The notes beneath the pieces were generated by a model. The model saw nothing but the letters and a program-made list of their open reading frames with translations. It was not told the DNA's origin and did not search any database. A program made the translations under genes and the position numbers. Below are positions 22,501 to 29,847 of a DNA stretch of 39,267 bases, in pieces. Source of the DNA: a virus; IMG/VR virus record IMGVR_UViG_3300002143_000031, positions 1 through 39,267 of that record; one strand, written 5' to 3'. The first letter of the stretch is position 1; every line of letters begins with the position of its first letter.

Positions 22501-24845
22501 GTTAAATCAGTTTCAATAACCGATCCTGGTACAATCATATCTGGTGAAGACGAATATTGCCCAGTAAAGTTACTACCAGTAGAATCTTTAGTTGGCCTAA
22601 AATCAATAGCATCTCTCAATTGTATCAACCCTTTAGAAGAATTGAACGATGGTATTAGTGCATAATCTATAGAAGAATATGAATCTACTGAAAAATAGTC
22701 GCCTGAACTATGTTGAAAATAATTTACTTTTATGTTAATATTTCCAATTGGTGCAGATTTACCTTGTTTAAGAATAATTTTACCAATACCATAGAAATTG
22801 TCTCTTTGACCATTATCAAGTTCATACCTATCAGTTACATCTAAATATTCGCCTCCACCAATTGATACACCGATATCTTTAATTGAAGTTATAGAAAGTA
22901 TATCAGTAAAACCTAAACTAGAAAAATCTCCTGGTGATGTAGGTCCAACAAAATTATATATTTGTGCATTTGTTACTAAAGTTTTATTTTTCCTAGAAAG
23001 ATTTTTCTTGATAGGTGCTATGATATTTATCAATCCACCTGTAGCACTACTGGTATCTGAACTATCATTTGTTATCACAGCAGTAGATGTGCCATTACTA
23101 ACATTAAAAATTAAAGAAACATCAGTAATACCTAAAGGGTCTCCAGCATTAGTACCAGATGCAATTGTAATTATCCAGTCAGCGGGATTATAAGATTGAA
23201 AAACACCATCTGTAATTGTTATAGTAGTAGCATTGCCTGTATATGATTGAGAATAAAAAGTTTTCTTAACTACATATGTCGTATCGTTCTGACCATTTAC
23301 AATTAAACTTTTAACTGTATTAAATGGTAGTGGGAATACTAAACTATTATTATTAGTGTTAAACCTATCAGCGTTTGCCGAGTTTCCATTAATATCAGCT
23401 GTAGTTGCCTCAAATTGTGCAGCACCAGAATACGACTGAGTTATATTAGTAACAGACTCAAATGATTTAGTACTATTAATAATAATATCAAATAAATATA
23501 GTTTATAAAGTGTACCAGAAACCCAAGAAATACTTCTTGCCCTAGCTGTACCTATTTGGGCATTGGATACATCTTTCAATATCATTGTTGAATAGTTATC
23601 AATGTCTGGTAATGACGATGTAACATTAACATAAATGTAATTACCAACATTAGCAATAATATTAGCAAGGTTAAAATTAGCAGTGTCTCTAGCTTTAAGT
23701 AGCTCTATATATTTAATATCATCAATTGCAATTCTGTAACCATTTACATAAGCAACAGATTTCTCTAAACCAACTGCTAAATAAGATTCTCCATACACAA
23801 TCACTTCATTATCTGTATAATCTATTTCAGATAAACTAAATTTATCACGTAATTGAGCAACGGAATGTAACCCATTATTAGAACCGTTATCATACATTTC
23901 TCTAATGTTAATTAAAAATGGTCTGACACTATAATTTCCAGACTCTTCAAAAGTCCTTACCGCTAGAGTATCACCGAGTATAGAGTTTTCAGTACTAGCA
24001 ATTTTCTTAACAACACCATTTTCAATAACCGCTAATTGAATAATTTTACCATCTCTAACTTCTGTAAAAGAAAATGGAGCAGTTCCAATAGTTAATGAGA
24101 TTTGATATCTATGGGCTCCAGGTGCTGCAACATTACTAGTACCTATTGAATTATCTGTTAATGTAATATCTTCAGAATTAGTAACAATATTTTCTTCAAT
24201 GTTGTAAATAACCCTAATCGATGGATTAGTTGTATACTTTGATAGTATTAAATTTTCTGATGGGGAATATACGAAATTTCCATTAATAAAGAAAACTCCA
24301 GAATCTATATTAAACCTATACCCCTTACCAATAGGAGTAGAAGCAATTGGTAGCACTTTACCTTTCCTTGAAACTATAGCGTCTGAGTTGATCTCTTCAT
24401 TAGGCGCAAATGTTTTTGTAATTCCATTATTACCAGAATTAGTATATTTAACAAATAATGTTATAGGATCATCATCATTAGAAGGTTCAGCCCAAACTAC
24501 AGTAGCAGTAACCCCCGTAGTAACTCCAGTAATAGTCGTTCCTACGAACTCTTCATAATAATTATCAGTTATATTTAAAATTCCACCTATTACTGCATTG
24601 AACGTAGATTGGATTTTTACATAATCTAAACTACTATCAGTAGTTATATTCCCACCTATTACCGGAGTACCTTCTTTAAATACATATCTTCCATGGCGGT
24701 CAATCTGTGCTTGTAACGCAGTTTGCATTTGCGTAAGTTCTCGTGCTTGAACAGCAAATCCCGGCCTGAATAGAATTCTAAGATAATTCTTAGTTTCATC
24801 AAAGTCGTCGTAATAAGGCGCCGAATTATAGTATTTTAATGGCAT
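19521..24845 (-). CDS. large DUF4815-containing virion structural protein
   Basis: 1774 residues. The N-terminus (about residues 10-70, YYDDFDETKNYLRILFRPG...AVQARELTQMQTALQAQIDRHG) is the recognisable start of DUF4815 proteins found in baseplates of T4-like marine phages. The rest is beta-rich with a YLNRTDKVYVDKYG segment and a DIGRLEGRLKNLEYYTSLSLLE helix, and has no enzyme motif that I can see. It lies between gp8 and the fibre genes, so it probably forms a peripheral baseplate or fibre-attachment part. Only a weak purine stretch (AAGAGAAATATAACATG) precedes its start. Its length is within what I expect of this family, but its T4 counterpart is unclear. Confidence 0.75.
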   Translation of the reverse strand: MPLKYYNSAPYYDDFDETKNYLRILFRPGFAVQARELTQMQTALQAQIDRHGRYVFKEGTPVIGGNITTDSSLDYVKIQSTFNAVIGGILNITDNYYEEFVGTTITGVTTGVTATVVWAEPSNDDDPITLFVKYTNSGNNGITKTFAPNEEINSDAIVSRKGKVLPIASTPIGKGYRFNIDSGVFFINGNFVYSPSENLILSKYTTNPSIRVIYNIEENIVTNSEDITLTDNSIGTSNVAAPGAHRYQISLTIGTAPFSFTEVRDGKIIQLAVIENGVVKKIASTENSILGDTLAVRTFEESGNYSVRPFLINIREMYDNGSNNGLHSVAQLRDKFSLSEIDYTDNEVIVYGESYLAVGLEKSVAYVNGYRIAIDDIKYIELLKARDTANFNLANIIANVGNYIYVNVTSSLPDIDNYSTMILKDVSNAQIGTARARSISWVSGTLYKLYLFDIIINSTKSFESVTNITQSYSGAAQFEATTADINGNSANADRFNTNNNSLVFPLPFNTVKSLIVNGQNDTTYVVKKTFYSQSYTGNATTITITDGVFQSYNPADWIITIASGTNAGDPLGITDVSLIFNVSNGTSTAVITNDSSDTSSATGGLINIIAPIKKNLSRKNKTLVTNAQIYNFVGPTSPGDFSSLGFTDILSITSIKDIGVSIGGGEYLDVTDRYELDNGQRDNFYGIGKIILKQGKSAPIGNINIKVNYFQHSSGDYFSVDSYSSIDYALIPSFNSSKGLIQLRDAIDFRPTKDSTGSNFTGQYSSSPDMIVPGSVIETDLTYYLNRTDKVYVDKYGTFGIVEGVPALNPEMPRDVQDSMTLYELRVGSYTFGPQSIQPKMIDNKRYTMRDIGRLEGRLKNLEYYTSLSLLEKDTANYQIDLQHFKNGFIVDNFYGHNVGYPSHPDYSVSMDKSLGIMRPQFTENEVRLKLFTSSSSNVVKTGSLLTLDYDEVDYIEQPYASYPEFVNPYNVFTWRGDMQLSPESDNWKDTENRPEVIIDQEGIYDAFKDLADATGVTGTVWNEWQTNWSGSTTDRSSGGTSWVFRELIETTNVITTTTSSQSRDGIRTEVVPDTITNNLGDRVVEINFIPFMRSRIVSFEAKMMKPNTKVYAFFDGKNITPYTTQTTQFWSFTDFTNANPSYTSAYTFNNETSWPASIGLAASAELITNASGTISGFFIIPNNDQLRFRTGSRVFQLTDSIDNITSDSTTSAEAVYEAAGLLESQENVILSTRVPKFDRTALNSNQIVVDIVRSSTQRVIGWREPLAQTFMVDAPGGIFATSIDLYFQQVDENIPVTLHIVTTLVGQPSTTILPFSNVTKILNVNNISEDASVATKFTFQAPVHLQQGVEYAIVIISMSDKPKVWVSEMGGFDVSTPAYRISKQPYLGVFFKSQNASTWTPEQEKDLKFKLNRANFVTQGVAAFHNVDVQPKKLAPDSIETINGSTKLRVYSKNHGLFNGSYVTISGVAPNASLVVNGIPIVEINKELLIERVEKDFFIVNSETVANSDGRVGGTAVYFNRNILMNNMQLSSQQLVLPDTNINWTASTATGTSLPGSEQAYVVSSPFNVIANQNTYFNRIQCVPSTDNQLAGPGFTATATLVGNSYLSPIIDLDRMSIFAIANLIDNPSDTSNIDNTNYVENFVSELEPNGGSAICKYITRRISLDSQANQIRVLANVNRPSSTYIELYYKVSTSSDSNFDTLPWILHQPDEAIIVDENPNKYREIEYTIDQIGDDISTSQLFSSMAFKIVLKSTNSSFVPKCKDFRAIAIYV

Positions 24846-24865
24846 GTTATATTTCTCTTTTTATA

Positions 24866-26224
24866 TTAGAATTCAATAATAATTTTTACGTCTTCAATTT
24901 GTGAATCAACACGATTGATTGGAGTCCTATTCTCTAAAAATATTATTTCACCAGAACCACGAGTATACTCAGCGGGGGTATATACATCTGCTAGAGCAGA
25001 CACACCGCTACCACCAATTATACCATTAATAGTTTCATTAGGCAGAAATGTACCATATCCAGTCTTATCATTTTGGTGTATTTTCAAAAGAATTTTAGAA
25101 ATATCAACATAATCTACATATGCTTTGGCACCAGAAGATGCACCAACAATAACGTCACCAACCACCCAATCTGTTCCATTTTGAAACACTAAAGTATCTA
25201 AACAATTAATAGTAGAAGCTGTTGTAACAGCGTCACCATTTGAATTTAATGGATTTCTAATCAATCCAACTTGACGGAAACTATTATCGACAATGAAATC
25301 ACCACCACCATCTTCATACTCTAATCTAGCGTGAACTGCAATAAAGTATCCACCTAATTCGCTAATTGGGTCTGTACCATGTGCAAGTCCTGGCGAAGTA
25401 ACTGGATAACCAGCAGCACCGCTACCACCTCCACCAGAGAATGTACATGTTGCCATTGTATATCCAGAACCACTATTAGTTATGGTAATTGTATCAATTG
25501 AACCATTACTTACTGTACATGTAGCTGTTGCACCTGTACCATTACCTACTATAGTTATAGTTGGTGCTGGATTATACCCAGTCCCACCCTCAGTAATTTT
25601 AATATCATAAATCTTACCATTCAATCCTGAAATAGATAGGTTTTGATTTGTCCATTGTGCAAAGTCTGACTCGGATAAATCTGAACCATCTCCATTAGCT
25701 GATATAACAGTTTTAATCGGGATATAAAAATTGGTTAAGTATTTTGTAGCATCATTTGCTGCAAGGGTATACATATATTTCCAAGTGTATCCATCCCCCA
25801 GTTCAAAAGGAACAACTTGAGCTAAAGTAGGTTTAATAATAGAATTACTAGGCCCAGCTTTTAAACACTTAAAAACTTTACTCTCATCGGTAAGAACATA
25901 GAATTGTTTAGTAAAGATATCAGGATCTCTATCGTCCCATGCTGAATGAGGATGACCTAAAACCCAATTATATCTTGGTATAACATGTGTCACATCAGCT
26001 GCGGTAATAATTTTTGCCGCCATTATATTTTGATGAACTTCTTTTTCATCTCTAAGAGTATCTAAAGGAATTGGTGGTTCACCATCGGTAAGGACATCGA
26101 TAGAATCAGACCATGCGTCTGATTTTGCGATGAATATATAGACGCTATTATTAACGTCTGAAATATCCCTTTTAAAATTTCCACCATTAGTTGTGCGGAA
26201 TTTGCTTGTTACTATTGCTGTCAT
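24866..26224 (-). CDS. 8: baseplate wedge protein gp8
   Basis: 452 residues. The opening TAIVTSKFRT matches the N-terminus of T4 gp8 (RAIVTSKFRT), and further segments correspond: VTHVIPRYNWVLG with T4 AVIPRRDWGD, and EL GDGYTWKYMYTL with EPGDGYVWEYLFEI. T4 gp8 is a wedge component that joins gp7 and gp10/gp11. This protein is longer than T4 gp8 (about 330 residues), with an extra Gly-rich insertion (TITIVGNGTGATATCTVSNG..., SGGGGSGAAGY). AGGATAAAAAATG gives a Shine-Dalgarno sequence. It lies downstream of gp6 and a conserved structural gene, in the order expected of a marine T4-like baseplate module. Confidence 0.82.
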   Translation of the reverse strand: MTAIVTSKFRTTNGGNFKRDISDVNNSVYIFIAKSDAWSDSIDVLTDGEPPIPLDTLRDEKEVHQNIMAAKIITAADVTHVIPRYNWVLGHPHSAWDDRDPDIFTKQFYVLTDESKVFKCLKAGPSNSIIKPTLAQVVPFELGDGYTWKYMYTLAANDATKYLTNFYIPIKTVISANGDGSDLSESDFAQWTNQNLSISGLNGKIYDIKITEGGTGYNPAPTITIVGNGTGATATCTVSNGSIDTITITNSGSGYTMATCTFSGGGGSGAAGYPVTSPGLAHGTDPISELGGYFIAVHARLEYEDGGGDFIVDNSFRQVGLIRNPLNSNGDAVTTASTINCLDTLVFQNGTDWVVGDVIVGASSGAKAYVDYVDISKILLKIHQNDKTGYGTFLPNETINGIIGGSGVSALADVYTPAEYTRGSGEIIFLENRTPINRVDSQIEDVKIIIEF

Positions 26225-26246
26225 TTTTTTATCCTATTAATTAACT

Positions 26247-27239
26247 TTAAGCTATTTGCCCTAATCGTGAACCATCTTCTGGCCAAAATATATTGTGAAA
26301 ACCATTAATATCCCATTCTTCAGTATGTATTGATACTCCAACATTTGATCTAGGTATTACTCTATTTATACCATCTTGTATAGTATATTTTTCAAAATCT
26401 CTAATTGGGGTATCATCATAAAATTTTAATAAATCTGACCATTGACGACTTTTACGCTGTGCAACAGTTTCATATGACCTTAATAATAATCTTAACATTA
26501 AGTCAAATTCAGCTACACTTAATGGATGAGCCGAAGCTTTTGCGTAAATTAATATTGGGAAATCTTCATCTGATACCCGGCCAGGTTGAAATTTTGGCAT
26601 CTTAGCATACCCATTCAACCCATATAAGAATAAGTATATTTCACCAAAGAATATGAATCCACTTGGATGTACTAGTTTATTAAAAACATCTTTCCATACT
26701 GATACATTATTACCAGTACGTATAACATATGAAAACTTTTGATAAAAATAAGAATCTTGTAATTTATTTTTATCAGATAAAAATCCATCTGTATTCATAA
26801 AAGTATTACTAATAGGATCCCATTTACCATCTGAAGGTATTAATAAATCCTTCTTTGGATAATATATCTCGACTTCATCATTTAATAATATTCTAAAGAA
26901 TACTTGAATAGATTCAGTAGAACCACGAATATTATAATATTTTACGAGGTTCTTATATAACTTAACTCTATCAGTTGTAATTGCACGAGGTATTGTTACT
27001 GCAATTTCTTTTTGTATTTGATTTAAATAATGTTCAGCGGTATCTATATCCCGTTCTTGAGCTATATTATTTAATTCATACGATGGGTTAAACCCAATAT
27101 TCATGTATTTGTAATAATCCTCTAAGAGAGTTATTAATTTTTCAGAATTGGCTCTTAAATCTTCTGGTAATAATGCCTCAACTCGTACAGCCTCTTTAGA
27201 CTTACTTTTTGAACTAGCAGTAGATTCGATTGATGCCAT
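26247..27239 (-). CDS. conserved T4-like virion structural (baseplate) protein
   Basis: 330 residues. VEALLPEDLRANSEKLITLLEDYYKYMN and YYNIRGSTESIQVFFRILLNDEVEIYYPKKDLLIPSDGKWD are recognisable segments of a conserved marine T4-like virion protein. I know no T4 gene number for it. It starts on a 1-nt TAATG overlap with gp6 and precedes gp8, so it is part of the wedge module and may substitute for a part of gp7. No transmembrane or enzymatic motif. Confidence 0.65.
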   Translation of the reverse strand: MASIESTASSKSKSKEAVRVEALLPEDLRANSEKLITLLEDYYKYMNIGFNPSYELNNIAQERDIDTAEHYLNQIQKEIAVTIPRAITTDRVKLYKNLVKYYNIRGSTESIQVFFRILLNDEVEIYYPKKDLLIPSDGKWDPISNTFMNTDGFLSDKNKLQDSYFYQKFSYVIRTGNNVSVWKDVFNKLVHPSGFIFFGEIYLFLYGLNGYAKMPKFQPGRVSDEDFPILIYAKASAHPLSVAEFDLMLRLLLRSYETVAQRKSRQWSDLLKFYDDTPIRDFEKYTIQDGINRVIPRSNVGVSIHTEEWDINGFHNIFWPEDGSRLGQIA

Positions 27240-29083
27240 TATTTAATTCTAGATGTAGTTGTATAGTTTACTGTACCAGATGCCCCAGCAACAGCAATAA
27301 TATCAATCTCACCAGTTACAGATACATCCGCCATAGAGATAGATAATAATTGATTTCTCTTAGGTGCTAAATCATTCGAGTTTGGTAAAGCAGTAAATGT
27401 TATTGGATCTGTTGTGTCAGGTCTAAAATTATTAATAACTAATCTTCCTGTTACAGTATATATTGTTCCAGCAAAAGCAACTACTACAGTTAATGTATTA
27501 TTCACTAATTTATAAATAAATATATTTCTTTCATTTGTTCCTACAATAGGTTCGTCGCCAAACCAATGATAGGCGCCATTCATTAAAAATGGAGTAGAAT
27601 TTATAACATATGTATCAGTTGATGTTGTAAATATTGGAGAACTGTAATACATATCATAACTATTAAAACTTGAGTTTGATGGATATACAGTTTTAAACAT
27701 ATAAACCCTAGTATACGAGTTTAAAATAGCTGGAGTAGATGAATCTATATTACCTAATAAATTTGAATATCTAAATACTCCATCAAAAGATTTTAAATAA
27801 TTATTATTATATGTAGATATGATATTTCTAACAGAAGATTCTAATTCAGCTTTAGTTAAGTCTGTTAAATTAGGATTGTATTTAAAGAATGTCTCTAGTT
27901 TAATATAAGTGTATTCAGGATCAACTATAACTGGAGTGATAGAAACTACATTTTTACCAGATAATATATTTTGAATTATATAAGATTTTTGTGTATCATC
28001 TAGTACATCACCAGTTTTTGGTTTAATAGATACGTATACTTTTCCGTAGTCTGGCGGGTTTGAATCTTCCCCACCCCATACAGATATTGCTTCAATATCG
28101 GCATATTCTCTAAGGATAATTGCTCGGTAATCATCAGCAGTAACCGCACGATTTTGTGTGATATAAGTTAGAGGAGAATTAAATCGAATAGATTCAATAT
28201 TTTCTCTTTCAGCACCACCAGTTGATGTAGAAGCTGTATTTATTGTAATATCAGAATTACCTTCAATATCACCAGAAAATGCAAAAGTTCTAGCACCATT
28301 AGCTATATCTTCAGATGTATAAACATATTCCAATTCAACAATGTTATCTGTTTGTGGTGTGTATCCAATAACACCATCGCCAAAATAAATTTCATATTTA
28401 CCATTACTATTTTCTTGTAAAAAATATACTTTAGAAGCAGATCCAATATTAACTAAAGATCCAAATAGTGTATACATGGTATGAGATGTAGAATTATCAT
28501 TCTCACGAATCCTAACACGTAATGTAGTAGTGTCAATATATTCATCAGGAATAACAAACTTTTGATTTAGGTTATATTTATCAAACCTATAATTCAGACT
28601 TTTAAATGTACCTTGTTTAATAATTACATTTTCAAATGTAAAAGTATTAGTTGAGCTATTATATACTGCTAATCTAGATTCTATTACAATAAATCCAAAT
28701 TCTTTACCATCAATTATAGATGTTAATTTTGTGCCACGATTTAAAGTTAAAGTTATTGGTATTGGAGTTCCAATTGGATTATTTACTACAATATTAATAG
28801 TTGCAGATGCTGCTGAAGTTGAACGAGGGGTGTATCCAAGTAATTTGGCATGAGAAACTACGTTACCACGAATTTGTGCAGAGTCTAGAAATGCTTCATT
28901 TAAAGCAAGGTGGGCTATCATAGCATTATAATGAGTATTATATGCTAGTATGTCTAATAGGACAGACATTCCAGAACCTTCAAAGTCATAGTCGTTGTAT
29001 TTACTTTGTGATGATAGATAAGTCTTTAGACCATTTTTAATTTGATCAAAATCTAATTCTGTTACGTTACTATTAACTGCCAT
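27239..29083 (-). CDS. 6: baseplate wedge protein gp6
   Basis: 614 residues. The N-terminus VTELDFDQIKNGLKTYLSSQSKYNDYDFEGSGMSVLLDILAYNTHYNAMIAHLALNEAFLDSAQ is the diagnostic start of T4-like gp6/baseplate J-type proteins. The middle has the conserved AVTADDYRAIILREYADIEAISVWGGEDSNPPDYGKVYVSIKP. gp6 forms the inner ring that holds wedges together with gp53 and gp25. It joins gp25 upstream and the 330-residue protein downstream by 1-nt TAATG overlaps. Size is close to T4 gp6 (660). Confidence 0.92.
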   Translation of the reverse strand: MAVNSNVTELDFDQIKNGLKTYLSSQSKYNDYDFEGSGMSVLLDILAYNTHYNAMIAHLALNEAFLDSAQIRGNVVSHAKLLGYTPRSTSAASATINIVVNNPIGTPIPITLTLNRGTKLTSIIDGKEFGFIVIESRLAVYNSSTNTFTFENVIIKQGTFKSLNYRFDKYNLNQKFVIPDEYIDTTTLRVRIRENDNSTSHTMYTLFGSLVNIGSASKVYFLQENSNGKYEIYFGDGVIGYTPQTDNIVELEYVYTSEDIANGARTFAFSGDIEGNSDITINTASTSTGGAERENIESIRFNSPLTYITQNRAVTADDYRAIILREYADIEAISVWGGEDSNPPDYGKVYVSIKPKTGDVLDDTQKSYIIQNILSGKNVVSITPVIVDPEYTYIKLETFFKYNPNLTDLTKAELESSVRNIISTYNNNYLKSFDGVFRYSNLLGNIDSSTPAILNSYTRVYMFKTVYPSNSSFNSYDMYYSSPIFTTSTDTYVINSTPFLMNGAYHWFGDEPIVGTNERNIFIYKLVNNTLTVVVAFAGTIYTVTGRLVINNFRPDTTDPITFTALPNSNDLAPKRNQLLSISMADVSVTGEIDIIAVAGASGTVNYTTTSRIK

Positions 29084-29526
29084 TATCGGAGTCTTTCTAA
29101 ATATATTTTTACATTAGCGTTTGTAGATATAGAGATAACATTAAATGTTACAGTAATATAATAAGCATTATTATCTGAATCATCATCAACTTCTATAATT
29201 AATCCATTTACTCTTGGTTCATATTGATTAATCACTTCTTTTATATAATTTTTTATTAGATATGATGTAGTAGTATCTGAGTTTTCAAATAAAAGGGATC
29301 TTATGTTTGAACCCAATTGTGGTTGAAAAGGTCTTTCATATCTTGCAGTCAATATTAAATTTTTAACAGACTGGCGTACCGCATCAATATCAGTAAGGGG
29401 AATTATATCCTTTTTCTGTGGATGCGGTATTAATGACAAGTCTAAATCGCTGTATTGTTGATATCTTGAAACAATAGATACTCTTTGACCAGATACATTA
29501 TAGTCTGATAGGTTTACTTTACTCAT
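29083..29526 (-). CDS. 25: baseplate wedge protein gp25
   Basis: 147 residues, GPW/gp25 family. QSVKNLILTARYERPFQPQLGSNIRSLLFE (from about residue 53) has the conserved ERPF..xxG segment of gp25, followed by helix and sheet segments ending in VTFNVISISTNANVKIYLERL. gp25 nucleates sheath assembly and locks wedge proteins gp6 and gp53. It is preceded by an exact late promoter octamer 5 nt from its ATG, with no Shine-Dalgarno sequence, and coupled to gp6 by TAATG. Size matches T4 gp25 (132). Confidence 0.92.
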   Translation of the reverse strand: MSKVNLSDYNVSGQRVSIVSRYQQYSDLDLSLIPHPQKKDIIPLTDIDAVRQSVKNLILTARYERPFQPQLGSNIRSLLFENSDTTTSYLIKNYIKEVINQYEPRVNGLIIEVDDDSDNNAYYITVTFNVISISTNANVKIYLERLR

Positions 29527-29531
29527 ATTAG

Positions 29532-29539
29532 TATTTATA
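29532..29539 (-). promoter_or_regulatory. T4-type late promoter octamer (minus strand)
   Basis: Plus-strand TATTTATA is TATAAATA on the minus strand, ending 5 nt before the gp25 ATG. The predicted start site falls on the start codon. It lies in the 21-nt gap after the PAAR gene, so it would boost gp25 and downstream wedge genes internally within the tail operon. Confidence 0.7.
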
Positions 29540-29547
29540 TACTTATT

Positions 29548-29847
29548 TCATCCGTTTACAAAAACATTTGGTGAACCAGATATGATTGAACCACCGTCAG
29601 TAGAGTCTCCCAACCTTGCTTGAGGAATCCCATTGGTAAATACATTAGAACTACCTACGTTTATAACGGCGCTGTGGGGTACACAAACGTCCCCAGCAAG
29701 GATTGTATGGGGTGCAGTAGGGTCACCCTTACGTTCATTTCCACGATTGTTAGTAAATACATTTAATGATGGCCCAATTACAGTAGTAATACCGTCACAT
29801 CCATGCCCTGTGGTAGTAGTATCAGAAATTCTAGTTAATGCGGGCAT
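29548..29847 (-). CDS. PAAR-domain tail spike tip protein
   Basis: 99 residues. ITRISDTTTTGHGCDGI, then NVFTNN..., KGDPTAPHTI, VPHSAVINVGSSNVFTNG, RLGDSTDGGSIISGSPNVFVNG give the repeating strand pattern of PAAR proteins, with His/Cys candidates (H14, C16, H47, C53, H57) for the metal at the tip. PAAR proteins form the sharp tip on gp5/VgrG-type spikes. It overlaps gp5 by 1 nt (TAATG), so the spike and its tip are coupled. In T4 the tip is gp5.4; here it is full-length PAAR and follows gp5 directly. Confidence 0.88.
   Translation of the reverse strand: MPALTRISDTTTTGHGCDGITTVIGPSLNVFTNNRGNERKGDPTAPHTILAGDVCVPHSAVINVGSSNVFTNGIPQARLGDSTDGGSIISGSPNVFVNG

Noticed and set aside
27511-27518. Exact TATAAATA on the plus strand
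   Set aside because: It lies inside gp6, antisense, with no plus-strand gene downstream; expected by chance in AT-rich DNA.
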